A stretch of DNA of 64,000 bases from Gammaproteobacteria bacterium (GTDB taxonomy: Bacteria > Pseudomonadota > Gammaproteobacteria > Enterobacterales > Kangiellaceae), in the NCBI GenBank assembly GCA_013373545.1, contig JABXHQ010000126.1:1-64000 (forward strand), written 5' to 3'. This document shows positions 50,241 to 60,213 of the stretch, piece after piece. How positions within the stretch are numbered: the stretch's first letter is position 1; each line of letters opens with the position of its first letter. Position numbers and translations under genes: made by a program. The notes beneath the pieces are model-generated. The model ran no database searches, was not told where the DNA came from, and saw nothing but the letters and a program-made list of their open reading frames with translations.

Positions 50241-51287
50241 ATGTCGGATACAGCTACTACTTTAACCCTAACTCAACCAGACGATTGGCACTTACATTTT
50301 CGCGATGGTGACCTCTTGGCAGAAACTGTACCGGCAACGGCGCGGTGTTTTGCACGTGCGATCGTTATGCCCAATCTGGTGCCTCCGGTGACCACGGCAG
50401 CGGCGGCTACCGAATATCGAGCGCGTATTATGCAAGCGGTGCCGGAAGATAAGGCTTTTGAACCCTTAATGACGCTTTATTTAACGGGCGAAACTACGGT
50501 GGCGGATATTCAAGCGGCAAAAGCAGCTGGGGTTGTTGCGGCCAAGCTTTATCCGCGTGGCGCAACCACCAACTCGGATGCTGCGGTTAGACAAGTCGAA
50601 TCATTGTTTCCAGTGTTTGAGGAGATGACACGCCAAAATATGTTGCTATTGATTCATGGCGAAGTAACCGACGCGGAGATTGATATTTTTGATCGTGAAA
50701 AAGAATTCATTGATCGTCACTTGCAAGCGATTGTCCGTGCGATGCCTGAACTCAAAGTGGTGTTCGAGCACATTACCACTAAAGATGCGGTTGACTTTGT
50801 GGTTACCGCTACCGATAAAGTCGCGGCGACGATTACGCCGCAGCATCTGCTGATGAACCGTAATGATTTACTCGTTGGTGGAGTACGACCGCATAATTTT
50901 TGTTTGCCAGTACTCAAGCGTAATCTGCACCAACAAGCTCTGCAAAAAGCTGTCGCCTCCGGTTCCAAACGCTTCTTTTTAGGGACTGATTCAGCGCCGC
51001 ACGCGAGGCATATGAAAGAGTCTGCTTGTGGCTGTGCTGGATGCTACAGCGCATGGAGTGCCATTGAATTATACGCTGAGGTGTTCGAGCGCTTAGGTTG
51101 CTTAGATAACTTAGAAGGGTTCGCCAGTCATTACGGCGCGGACTTCTATGGTTTACCAAGAAACACCAATACCATTACTTTGGTACGCGAAAGCTGGCAA
51201 GTACCTAGTAAAATTAATTTACCAAGTGGTGATGAGTTAGTACCCTTTTATGCAGGCGAAACGCTCAACTGGAAGCTTCAGGCATAA
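50241..51287 (+). CDS. pyrC: Dihydroorotase
   Basis: [74 protein letters not shown]. Confidence 0.97.
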   Translation: MSDTATTLTLTQPDDWHLHFRDGDLLAETVPATARCFARAIVMPNLVPPVTTAAAATEYRARIMQAVPEDKAFEPLMTLYLTGETTVADIQAAKAAGVVAAKLYPRGATTNSDAAVRQVESLFPVFEEMTRQNMLLLIHGEVTDAEIDIFDREKEFIDRHLQAIVRAMPELKVVFEHITTKDAVDFVVTATDKVAATITPQHLLMNRNDLLVGGVRPHNFCLPVLKRNLHQQALQKAVASGSKRFFLGTDSAPHARHMKESACGCAGCYSAWSAIELYAEVFERLGCLDNLEGFASHYGADFYGLPRNTNTITLVRESWQVPSKINLPSGDELVPFYAGETLNWKLQA

Positions 51288-51303
51288 GTTGAGTTAGTCG
51301 TTC

Positions 51304-52584
51304 GTGAATCACCCTAAGCTGCAAAATAAAACAGTCCTTTTTATTGGCTATGTTTGGCCGGAGCCTGAGTCTTCAGCTGCCGGTCGTCATATCTGTTCGT
51401 TAATCGAGTGCTTCTTGGCGGCTGGGTGTCAGGTTCATTTTGCGAGTCCTGCGAGCAAAACGGATTACACTTTCGACTTAGCGAGCCGCGATGTCAGCAC
51501 TCATGATATCCGCTTAAATGATGACGCTTTTAATGCTTTTTGCCATGCGCTTAACCCAGACATTGTAGTATTTGATCGCTTTATGATGGAAGAGCAATTT
51601 GGTTGGCGCGTGGAGCAAGCGTGTCCGAACGCACTGCGAATTCTCGATACTGAAGACTTGCAGTTTTTACGTGATGCGCGTCATCGTGCGTACAAAGAAC
51701 AGCGTGAACTGCAAACTACCGATCTGCACTCTGAGTTAGCCCTGCGTGAAATCGCGGCGATTTTGCGCAGCGATTTTTCGTTAATTATTTCCTCGGTAGA
51801 AAGTGAACTGCTACAGCGTCGTTTTAATATTCCTGCACAGCAATTACTAACTTTGCCGTTTCTTGTGCCTTTTTCTGAGGACAATTTTAAGTCATATGAA
51901 GAGCGCGAGCATTTTGTAGCTGTGGGTAATTTTCGCCATGCGCCAAATTGGGATTCGGTGCTTTATCTTAAGCAACTGTGGCCGCATATAAGAGCGCAGG
52001 TGCCGGATGCTGAACTGCATATTTATGGCGCCTATACGCCACCAAAAGCGACCGCACTGCATAATCAGGCTGAGGGTTTCCTGATAAAAGATCGTGCGCA
52101 GGATGTTTTTGCGGTAATCAAAAACGCTCGTGTTCTGTTGGCCCCATTACGTTTTGGCGCCGGGATTAAAGGTAAGTTGATTGATGCGATGCAAATGGGA
52201 ACCCCAAGTGTGACAACTGCTATCGGTTCCGAAGCTATGCATGACGGGCTACCTTGGCCGGGAGCGGTTGCGGACACAAACGATGACTTGGTACACCAAG
52301 CGGTGACCTTATATTGCGATGCTAAGCGTTGGGCGCAAGCGCAAGCGAACATCGCCCCCATCATGCGCCAAGTATTCGATCAAAGGTTGTTGACTGAGCG
52401 TTTATTGAACAAGGTAAGTGATGTCTACGAGTCATTGGCAGAGCATCGTAGCGGTTTATTTTTCAATGCACTGCTGCGTCATCACACGCTGCGCAGCACC
52501 GAATTTATGTCGCGCTGGATCGCCTTAAAAAATCAGATACATCATTCATCGTCGAATCAACAAGAAACTTTTTCGATTAAGTAG
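51304..52584 (+). CDS. GT4-like glycosyltransferase
   Basis: GTG start; FIGYVWPEPESSAAGRHICSLIECF, FVAVGNFRHAPNWDSVLYLKQLWP, LLAPLRFGAGIKGKLIDAMQMGTPSVTTAIGSEAM. Confidence 0.85.
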   Translation: MNHPKLQNKTVLFIGYVWPEPESSAAGRHICSLIECFLAAGCQVHFASPASKTDYTFDLASRDVSTHDIRLNDDAFNAFCHALNPDIVVFDRFMMEEQFGWRVEQACPNALRILDTEDLQFLRDARHRAYKEQRELQTTDLHSELALREIAAILRSDFSLIISSVESELLQRRFNIPAQQLLTLPFLVPFSEDNFKSYEEREHFVAVGNFRHAPNWDSVLYLKQLWPHIRAQVPDAELHIYGAYTPPKATALHNQAEGFLIKDRAQDVFAVIKNARVLLAPLRFGAGIKGKLIDAMQMGTPSVTTAIGSEAMHDGLPWPGAVADTNDDLVHQAVTLYCDAKRWAQAQANIAPIMRQVFDQRLLTERLLNKVSDVYESLAEHRSGLFFNALLRHHTLRSTEFMSRWIALKNQIHHSSSNQQETFSIK

Positions 52585-52595
52585 TTGGAGACTTC

Positions 52596-54386
52596 ATGTC
52601 AAAATTTTCATTACTAATGTTAAGTTTATGTTTTGTCCTCGCTCTCGATGCGAGCCAAGAAGTAGTTTATCGAGTTGAAATTGAGCAACCGCAGCATCAT
52701 TTAGCGCGCATCGAAGTGGCGTTCCCGGCCCATAGTGAGCAATCTTTGACCGTTAGCTTGCCAGTGTGGCGTACCGGACGTTACGAAGTTCTCGATTTAA
52801 GTAATGGCATGCGCTCCTTTTCTGCTAAGGATGCTAAAGGCGTAGAACTCAGTTGGCAACGTCAAGATAAAGCTACTTGGATAGTGCAGTCGAATGGCAA
52901 ACCGGTAACGGTTAGCTATTTAATTTATGCCAATGAAATTGGTAATCGGACGCGTCATATTGATGATACCCATGCCTATCTAGATGCGACTGCTACTTTT
53001 GTTTACAGCCCGTCTTTACGTGACTTGCCCGTTCGAGTGAAGCTTGACGTTCCGCGCAAATGGCGTTCTCGCTCGGGCATGAACTCTCCGCGTAAACATA
53101 CTTTTATTGCAGCTAATTACGATATTTTAGTCGACTCACCCATTGAAACGGGTATTCATAGTTTTCATGAGTTTTCCGTAGCTGAGCGCGATTATGAACT
53201 ATTGTTCTGGGGACGTGGTAATTATGATGAGCAAGCGATCAAAACTGATTTAGCCAAACTCGATCGAGAAGTTGAAAAAATTTGGCGTCGTTTTCCTTAT
53301 TCGCGCTATGTTTACATGATTCACGCAACTTCTGGACCGCGTGGCGCAACCGAGCATATTAACTCAACAGTTATTCAACGCCAGCGTGATAAGTTTGGCG
53401 CGCGTGAAGATTATATTGAGTTTTTAACCACCGCAGCGCACGAGTTAGTACACACGTGGAATGTTAAAGCTTACCGTCCAGCTGCTTTGGTTCCGTATCG
53501 CTATCAAGCGGAAAGTTACACGCCATTGCTTTGGGTTGCCGAAGGCTCAACGAGCTACTTTGACACTTTATTAGTGCGCCGTGCGGGCATTTCAACGCAA
53601 GCAGAATTTCACAAAGATTTAGCTAAGTCGATTGAGCGACTATTAAATCGACCTGGCACAGAAGTTCAATCGGTTGCGGAAGCAAGTTTCTATAGTTGGA
53701 TTGAATCAACCAATGATTTTACCATCAATCACGGCGTTAACATTTATGCAAAAGGTTCAATGGTGAGTTGGTTGCTCGATTACAAAATTCGTGAAGCAAC
53801 CGATAATGAGCGTTCTTATGAAGATGTTCATCGACTTTTGTTTGAACGTTTTAATGCTGTCGATAAAGGCTTCACCGACGCTGATTTAACTGCGATTGTT
53901 AACGAAGTGACAGGACAAGATTTTAGCGATTTTTGGCGTGATTATGTGTGGGGAGTAAAACCATTACCAATCAACGACATGCTATCTTTTTATGGTTTGC
54001 AAGTGACCACCAAAAAGCCACAGCCGGTAATTGATTTAGGCTTAACCTTTGATGATGAGAAAAGTGGTTTAGTTGTTTCGCGAGTACGCCGAGGATCAAC
54101 CGCATGGCAGGCGGGGTTGACCACTGAAGATCGTATAGTTGCTTTCGATAAACTTCGAGTCACCAAGAAAAATATTAAGCAGCGTACCGAAGCGCTGACG
54201 GCCGGAGAATCCATTACTGTGCAATTTTTCCGCCGGGATGAGTTACAAGAGGTTACTTTAAAGGTCACTAGCAATGCTCAAAAAGAATTGCAAGTGATCG
54301 CCGTCGAGCAGCCGAGTTCGCAGCAACAGCAACACTACCAAAGCTGGACCGGACACGCACTGACCTCTGCAACTGAAGCGAATTAA
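52596..54386 (+). CDS. M61 family metallopeptidase with C-terminal PDZ domain, secreted
   Basis: TTAAHELVHTWNVKAYRP (HExxH), LLWVAEGSTSYFDTLLVRRAG, C-terminal PDZ-like VSRVRRGSTAWQAGLTTEDRIVAFDKLRV. Confidence 0.92.
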   Translation: MSKFSLLMLSLCFVLALDASQEVVYRVEIEQPQHHLARIEVAFPAHSEQSLTVSLPVWRTGRYEVLDLSNGMRSFSAKDAKGVELSWQRQDKATWIVQSNGKPVTVSYLIYANEIGNRTRHIDDTHAYLDATATFVYSPSLRDLPVRVKLDVPRKWRSRSGMNSPRKHTFIAANYDILVDSPIETGIHSFHEFSVAERDYELLFWGRGNYDEQAIKTDLAKLDREVEKIWRRFPYSRYVYMIHATSGPRGATEHINSTVIQRQRDKFGAREDYIEFLTTAAHELVHTWNVKAYRPAALVPYRYQAESYTPLLWVAEGSTSYFDTLLVRRAGISTQAEFHKDLAKSIERLLNRPGTEVQSVAEASFYSWIESTNDFTINHGVNIYAKGSMVSWLLDYKIREATDNERSYEDVHRLLFERFNAVDKGFTDADLTAIVNEVTGQDFSDFWRDYVWGVKPLPINDMLSFYGLQVTTKKPQPVIDLGLTFDDEKSGLVVSRVRRGSTAWQAGLTTEDRIVAFDKLRVTKKNIKQRTEALTAGESITVQFFRRDELQEVTLKVTSNAQKELQVIAVEQPSSQQQQHYQSWTGHALTSATEAN

Positions 54387-54399
54387 CTAGAGACCAAAC

Positions 54400-55734
54400 A
54401 TGAGTAAAGTATTTCTGACCGCTTTGGGTTGCCGATTGAATGAAGCGGAATTGCAGCGTTGGGCGCAAGAGTACCAAGCCATTGGCTACCAAGTAACTCA
54501 GCGTGCTGATGATGCCAGTGTAATGGTCGTCAATACCTGTGCGGTAACCGGCGAAGCTGCGCGTAAATCACGGCAGGTTATTCGAAAGTTTCACCGTAAG
54601 AATCCTGCTGCAAAGATGGTAGTGACGGGATGCTATGCTTCGTTAGAAGAACAGCAAGCCAATGAAATTTTAGGTGTCGATTTAGTTGTCCCGAATGAGC
54701 AAAAAGATCAGTTGGTGGCGCAAACTCAGGCGGTGCTGGATATCCCTTCAATGCCTGCAATGGCAACTGAACCCGGTGCCCCTGCCATTTTCGCGCGGAA
54801 CAAAGAGCGCGCATTTATCAAGGTTCAAGATGGTTGTCGTTATCGCTGTACTTTTTGTATCGTGACAGTTGCGCGGGGCGAAGAAAAAAGTCGGACCGAA
54901 CAGTCCATCATTGATGAGATCAATCAACACGTCGCTGAAGGAGTACAGGAAATTGTGATTGCTGGCGTGCATGTGGGCGGTTACGGCAGTGATATTGACA
55001 GTGATCTCTACTCGTTGGTCAAAGCGATATTAGCGAAAACCGAAATCGCACGAATTCGTTTCGCGTCGGTTGAGCCTTGGGATCTTCCGGAAGGTTTTTT
55101 CGAACTATTTGCTAATCCACGCGTTTTACCGCACATGCACTTACCGTTGCAAAGTGGTGCGGACAGTGTGTTGCGTCGAATGGCGAGGCGTTGTAAAACG
55201 CAAGAGTTTGCGCAGTTAGTTAATACGGCGCGCACCCAAGTGCCGGGATTTAATGTTACAACCGATATCATCGTCGGATTTCCTGGCGAAACTGAGCAGG
55301 AGTTTGCCGAAACTTTGGCTTATATTGAATCTGTTGGGTTTGGTCATATTCATATTTTTACTTACTCGCCACGTTCCGGCACCAAAGCCGCTCGGTTACC
55401 TGGTCAACTCGACAACGCGACGAAAAAGCAGCGTAGCCAACGTTTACATCAGCTTGCGGCGCAATTAAAGCAACAAGCCATGCAAGCGCAGTTGAATCAG
55501 CAGGTGGCTGTTTTATGGGAAGGCAGCCCACAGGTTCTGGATAACGGGCTGGTTCGCTTTATCGGACATACTCCGAATTATCATCGAGTCTATGTAGATG
55601 TTCCTGCGCAGTATGATTTATCTAACCAAGTACTCATGACGCAGCTGACGCGGGTTGATGGTGAAATGTTAGAGGGACAAGTTGAGAGTGCCGAGCTACC
55701 GAAAACCGGAGCGCCAATTTTACTGCAGTCGTGA
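54400..55734 (+). CDS. mtaB: tRNA t6A37 methylthiotransferase MtaB-like radical SAM enzyme
   Basis: FLTALGCRLNEAELQRW, VVNTCAVTGEAARKSRQVIRKFHRKNP, VQDGCRYRCTFCIVTVARGEEKSR, LPLQSGADSVLRRMARR. Confidence 0.92.
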   Translation: MSKVFLTALGCRLNEAELQRWAQEYQAIGYQVTQRADDASVMVVNTCAVTGEAARKSRQVIRKFHRKNPAAKMVVTGCYASLEEQQANEILGVDLVVPNEQKDQLVAQTQAVLDIPSMPAMATEPGAPAIFARNKERAFIKVQDGCRYRCTFCIVTVARGEEKSRTEQSIIDEINQHVAEGVQEIVIAGVHVGGYGSDIDSDLYSLVKAILAKTEIARIRFASVEPWDLPEGFFELFANPRVLPHMHLPLQSGADSVLRRMARRCKTQEFAQLVNTARTQVPGFNVTTDIIVGFPGETEQEFAETLAYIESVGFGHIHIFTYSPRSGTKAARLPGQLDNATKKQRSQRLHQLAAQLKQQAMQAQLNQQVAVLWEGSPQVLDNGLVRFIGHTPNYHRVYVDVPAQYDLSNQVLMTQLTRVDGEMLEGQVESAELPKTGAPILLQS

Positions 55735-55754
55735 GTAATCGTTCGGGTTAACAA

Positions 55755-55782
55755 AAAGGGAGCTAAGAGCTCCCTTTTTTTT
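55755..55782 (+). terminator. Rho-independent terminator after mtaB-like gene (possibly bidirectional)
   Basis: aaaaagggagctaagagctccctttttttt. Confidence 0.9.
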
Positions 55783-57586
55783 ACTGATTAATGAGGCTTC
55801 GGTTACCACTTCCTGGGAGTACGCGCATCGTTTTACTGCGGTCACTCATTACCTGGTAAGTTTCACTAAAGATATCATCCACGAAACGCCAATTGGCAAT
55901 GGCTTCATCATGACTAAATTGAACCAATAAGTAACCGCGATCATAAACATTACAAAATCCTAGATCGTCGACTAAATCGGTGATACCCGCTTCGTATTGA
56001 ATGGCTGTTTCGCGATCGGGAATTTGCAAATAGACTTCTAGGCCGGGTGAGCTGACCGAGGCGGTGGCAAACTCGACGCCAACCTGTGCTCCGGTAAATG
56101 TTTTCAAGTCATTCGCCCAAGCATTGTGCGTGTCGCCCGCTAGCACAACAAGGTTTTTGTCGAAGGCCGCAGCGGTTCCCAACACAACTTCGCGCTCATA
56201 CGCGTAGCCGTCCCAAGCATCTAAGTTATAGGGAATGCTGGGTAATTGAATTAGCGCAATATTTTCTGGCGTCAACAAAGCTTGATTCTGCTGTAGTAAC
56301 TGTAAGTTTTCAGGCGTTAACAACGCCAACTCTTCCGGCGTTAAGGTTGGATCGTTATTTTGATAACGTTCATAAATGGCGGCGATTTGGGCAACAGTAG
56401 CAATTAAAATAAATTGATCAATCGATAGCGCCTGTGTCGCAATAGCAGCGGGCAAAAACATGCGACCCATTAGTACTTGTTGTCCAAGCACTTGCCAACG
56501 CGCGGTACTGGTCGCAATTTTCGACTGTAACCAAGAAAGTTGTTGGCCACCCAACAGCGTACGACTGGTATCGGCTAAAGCATTTTCAAAGGCAACCGCG
56601 TCAATGTTACCGGTGCCGTCGACAAAATCAGTGATGGCGATTGGCTCGTCGCGACCGATAATTCGGGTATCAAGCATGTGTAGATCAAGTAAGTCGCCAT
56701 AGCTAAAGGTACGATAGATACCTAAGTCACCATTGGCAAAGTTGTCTCGAACCGGCATCCACTCAAAGTAGGCCATTAACGCTTCGACTTTTCTGGTTGC
56801 GAAATCACCTTCGCCGTCATTGTGATTTTCTGCGCCATCTTTGTAAGCGTCATTGGCCACTTCGTGATCGTCCCAAACCGCAATAAACGGATGCTGTCGA
56901 TGACAATCTTGTAATTGTTGATCGCTGCGGTATTGCGCGTAACGTTTGCGATAGTCAGCAACAGTGAGTAATTCGGTGTTGTTATCGGAGTTAAAGTCTC
57001 GGCCAATTTCTGCGGCGCGCTCAGTGGCATAACCGCCTGCACCATACTCGTAAATATAATCGCCTAAATGCAGTACGGCATCGATATTTGTTCGCGCTGC
57101 AATTTCGCCATAAATATGGAATAAGCCGGCGGGGAAGTTAGAGCAGGAGACAACCGCAAAGCGTGCGGATTCTACATGGCCAGTCGGTAATGTTTTCGTA
57201 TAACCCCAAGGTGAACGCTTACCGTTGGCAACGAAGCTGTAGCGATAACGAGTTCCAGGTGTTAACCCGACTAAATCAAGCTTAAGGGTGTGATCGGTGC
57301 TGCCGTTGACCTGAGTGAAGCCACTAATCACAAATTGATCGGTCTCATCGTTATAAACTTCCCAGCCGACGGTAACTTCTGAGTCATCAACAACGGTTAC
57401 TCGGGTCCAAATAATAACGCTGCGGGCGGTTGGATCACCGCTGGCGACACCGTGAGCAAACTCAAGCTCTACATGACGATCAGTATCATCTTCAATCACA
57501 CACCCGGTTAGCCCACTGGCGACAATCGTAGTGCCCAGTCCCATTGAAGTACCACGAATAAAATCTCGGCGCGTTAGCTTTCCCAT
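55781..57586 (-). CDS. PhoD-like alkaline phosphatase / phosphodiesterase, Tat-exported putative lipoprotein
   Basis: MGKLTRRDFIRGTSMGLGTTIVASGLTGC (Tat RR motif plus lipobox), FAHGVASGDPTARSVIIWTRV, VLHLGDYIYEYG, IAVWDDHEVANDAY, VLAGDTHNAW. Confidence 0.94.
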   Translation of the reverse strand: MGKLTRRDFIRGTSMGLGTTIVASGLTGCVIEDDTDRHVELEFAHGVASGDPTARSVIIWTRVTVVDDSEVTVGWEVYNDETDQFVISGFTQVNGSTDHTLKLDLVGLTPGTRYRYSFVANGKRSPWGYTKTLPTGHVESARFAVVSCSNFPAGLFHIYGEIAARTNIDAVLHLGDYIYEYGAGGYATERAAEIGRDFNSDNNTELLTVADYRKRYAQYRSDQQLQDCHRQHPFIAVWDDHEVANDAYKDGAENHNDGEGDFATRKVEALMAYFEWMPVRDNFANGDLGIYRTFSYGDLLDLHMLDTRIIGRDEPIAITDFVDGTGNIDAVAFENALADTSRTLLGGQQLSWLQSKIATSTARWQVLGQQVLMGRMFLPAAIATQALSIDQFILIATVAQIAAIYERYQNNDPTLTPEELALLTPENLQLLQQNQALLTPENIALIQLPSIPYNLDAWDGYAYEREVVLGTAAAFDKNLVVLAGDTHNAWANDLKTFTGAQVGVEFATASVSSPGLEVYLQIPDRETAIQYEAGITDLVDDLGFCNVYDRGYLLVQFSHDEAIANWRFVDDIFSETYQVMSDRSKTMRVLPGSGNRSLINQ

Positions 57587-57615
57587 ACAACATCCTTAGC
57601 TTTTGTTATTGTGTA

Positions 57616-57650
57616 ATTTTAGTCTGCCTATTATGACAATTTCGCGACAC
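57616..57650 (-). promoter_or_regulatory. Candidate Pho box (57632-57650) with -10 TAAAAT (57616-57621)
   Basis: Minus strand GTGTCGCGAAATTGTCATA, TGTC cores 11 bp apart, 10 nt before TAAAAT, upstream of the PhoD-like gene. Confidence 0.4.
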
Positions 57651-57851
57651 TAGCGAATATGACCGTAATAGTTACACGGAATAATCATGGGTGCAAAACT
57701 TTAGGTGTTGCAACGCAAGGTTAACAAAAGGCACTAATCGGTTGTCTAGTGATAGTTCCATTGCTGGGAGCCGCGCACGCTGCTCTCTACAAGTTTGGAC
57801 TCTAGTAACTTGCATGTTTCAATCGTTGGTAAAAAGTTGAGAAGAGCCATT

Positions 57852-58252
57852 GTGGCGAAAGTGCCCATTGGAGAGTTGAATCAGTTTTTCGCATAAGAAT
57901 TACCCGGCAGCCAATTGACTGTTGAAGCGATGGGCGAGAAATCGGCACGGCTAAGAAAAAATATTGTTCAACCACACTTAAGACTGGATAGCACCGTGTC
58001 AGATCCTGTGATGATGGCACTCGCGGATGCTGCCTTTTATACCGCTACTCTTGCTGAGCAGGGAATGTTGCTGCTGGCGGTGACTACCAATTTTAAGATT
58101 AATTTTTGCGCAAGCCACCGGCCGATTGTGATCGCTTTGCGCATTGTCAATTACTCAAACTCGAAAGATCCATGGCTTTGGGAGAGGTCCGCTTGTATTT
58201 AGGATATGCTGAGCAGCCAGTGGCACACGCCACGGCTACTTATGCTCTTTAG
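57852..58252 (+). pseudogene. PaaI-family (hotdog fold) thioesterase pseudogene with one nonsense codon and one 1-nt frameshift
   Basis: GTG 57852: VAKVPIGELNQFFA*ELPGSQLTVEAMGEKSARLRKNIVQPHLRLDSTVSDPVMMALADAAFYTATLAEQGMLLLAVTTNFKINF / frame shift at 58103-58107 / LRKPPADCDRFAHCQLLKLERSMALGEVRLYLGYAEQPVAHATATYAL*. Adding one T restores INFLRKP; TAA at 57894-57896. Confidence 0.85.
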
Positions 58253-58583
58253 CACATACATAGACAGTGGCCTCTTCTTTTTCATGGGTATCCGCTTTGG
58301 GTTGATACGGCACTTTGCTGCTCGGCGCGTTAACGGCCATGACTACAGCGGGGTGGTTATTTAAATAGTTAAAGGAAGTCACTAAAGTGGCTTCGCAATC
58401 CGCTTGTTTTGCTTGATATATACGCGACAAGCAACCATCAATGGTTTTGTCTTCCATTGACTCCTTCAAACCACAGTCGCAGTTGTCGCACACTCCAGTC
58501 AGCGACAGGGCAAGGTTGGGTAGGTCTGAGTCGAGTTTCATTAACTTTTGGTAAAGTTCTTCTGGGGTGATCGGGTTCATCAT
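58236..58583 (-). CDS. Hypothetical protein with CDNCDC motif
   Basis: MMNPITPEELYQKLMKLDSDLPNLALSLTGVCDNCDCGLKESMED...; AAGGAG upstream of ATG 58583; follows the 58591-59070 ORF with a 7-nt gap. Confidence 0.55.
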   Translation of the reverse strand: MMNPITPEELYQKLMKLDSDLPNLALSLTGVCDNCDCGLKESMEDKTIDGCLSRIYQAKQADCEATLVTSFNYLNNHPAVVMAVNAPSSKVPYQPKADTHEKEEATVYVCAKEHK

Positions 58584-58590
58584 TAACTCC

Positions 58591-59070
58591 TTAGTCTTCT
58601 TCATTCAGCGGAAAATATTTATCGGCCAAACGAGCAAGATCGGTGGCTGCATCCCAACCATCATCTTGTTCGTCAACTAGCTGTCGAAATTGCTGTCGAA
58701 ACTCTCTATCTTGAATCAGCTGCTCGATTCCTTGTCGTAACCTTGGGTCTAATTCAGCGGCTTTGGCTAAGCTACCAAAGCCGTGAGCCATGTGTTTAAT
58801 CGCCACTAATAGTCGAGATTGACGGGCGAGAAGCGTATTTAAATCGCCTTGTAGGATGCCTTGTGGCAGCATGAATTGTTGCGCAGAGTACTCGCCTTCG
58901 CCGCCGGGAAACTTGTACCAAACATCGGCACAGAACTCGATCGTCTTGCATTTTTGATAATGCGGTTGAAGCTCGTAGGTTAAAACCGGGTAGGGTTCAC
59001 CGTGGTTACTTGCTTTGGATGAGGATAGATTGCGCCCCTCACGTTCGCTTTCTGTATTATGAGCCGACAT
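58591..59070 (-). CDS. Hypothetical protein
   Basis: MSAHNTESEREGRN...YPVLTYELQPHYQKCKTIEFCADVWYKFPGGEGEY...; AAGGTG upstream of ATG 59070 (listed ORF extends to 59256). Confidence 0.55.
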   Translation of the reverse strand: MSAHNTESEREGRNLSSSKASNHGEPYPVLTYELQPHYQKCKTIEFCADVWYKFPGGEGEYSAQQFMLPQGILQGDLNTLLARQSRLLVAIKHMAHGFGSLAKAAELDPRLRQGIEQLIQDREFRQQFRQLVDEQDDGWDAATDLARLADKYFPLNEED

Positions 59071-59339
59071 AGTCACACCTTTAATCACTGTAATTAAATG
59101 GTTTATCACGGTAGATGCTTGCTTTAACAATTGGGCGCTAGCATCGCGTGACCCTAGACAAATGTCGTCAAGGGAGAGTAGAAACGGCACACTGGCAGAG
59201 GTGGGGTTAAATTTTTTTATATGCTCGACATTGGCGCTTTCGCTTAACTCAACCACCTATTGCAGGAAGGTATTACCTGAAGACAGTTCATAAGTACTTT
59301 GGCCTCAGCTAACCAGTGGCCAAAGTAGCGCGGGTAAGC

Positions 59340-59882
59340 TTAGGGCTGCTGGGTATTCGGATAGGGATATTCGAGCACAATATACAGTTTGTCTAACGAT
59401 TGCCGTGGAACGCTCAACTCGAAATGTTGCTGGTCTTGGGTGAACTGATAAAAAGCGGTTGGTGTTAGACCATCTGCACTACTGAAGTCTACTGCCTCAA
59501 CTTCAACATTGCCGGCGGTAAAGCCGGTAACCTGGCTAACGATTTTAACCAGTGACTGCTCTTCGAATAAAAATTTAGAGTCGCTCAGCGGTTTCACATC
59601 GAGTATGCAGCTATCGTTGCCATTGGGCGAGATTGAAACATTGAGGTCGTTCAGTATTGTTTCATACAAAACATCTGGATGAAAACTTTGATTGAGTGTC
59701 CATTTACTTAGATCGAGAGAAGCTGTGACCTCTTCGGGACTGGCGTGAGCTAAACAGTAGTGCTTAAAAAGTTCTGCAAATCGTTTGGCGTTTTCATCTT
59801 TATCGAGACTCAGTGCGTCAGTGCAGGCAAATGGAGAAAGACTTAAAAATATGGTTAAGCTGACTAAGATTAATCGTTTCAT
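59340..59882 (-). CDS. Secreted hypothetical protein
   Basis: MKRLILVSLTIFLSLSPFACTDA signal peptide; no family recognised. Confidence 0.6.
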   Translation of the reverse strand: MKRLILVSLTIFLSLSPFACTDALSLDKDENAKRFAELFKHYCLAHASPEEVTASLDLSKWTLNQSFHPDVLYETILNDLNVSISPNGNDSCILDVKPLSDSKFLFEEQSLVKIVSQVTGFTAGNVEVEAVDFSSADGLTPTAFYQFTQDQQHFELSVPRQSLDKLYIVLEYPYPNTQQP

Positions 59883-60213
59883 ATTGTATTACCTGTTTAT
59901 TAAGCCGGTTTTGTTGTTGACGGCAAACTCAGTAGAAAGTGAGTTTATAATAAAGCTCTGAGCTTTTGTGTCCAGTGATTAGAGCATATTCATTTCTTAA
60001 TCCGGACTAATTTATCAAAAGCCTCTTTTGTTCAACGCTAGGGCTTATAGATAAGGGTTCTCGACGTCACGATGAAGACCCATTATTATGGTTTTCTTTA
60101 TTGCAGAGTTAAGCCTTGAAAATGATAATCTAGGCTCTGGACTTAAGTATATAATTTATAAGGCTACACCTGTTGGTATCGAGCCTTTATCGATAAGGTA
60201 ATGGAAGCATCGA

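Noticed and set aside
58103-58107. Programmed -1 frameshifting at the T-run
   Set aside because: No X XXY YYZ heptamer in the zero frame and a separate in-frame TAA lies upstream; mutation or sequence error is simpler.
57915-58202. ORF as listed, as a genuine 95-aa gene
   Set aside because: It is the middle part of a larger PaaI-like coding region interrupted by a stop and a frameshift; its final ~30 residues are out-of-frame sequence.
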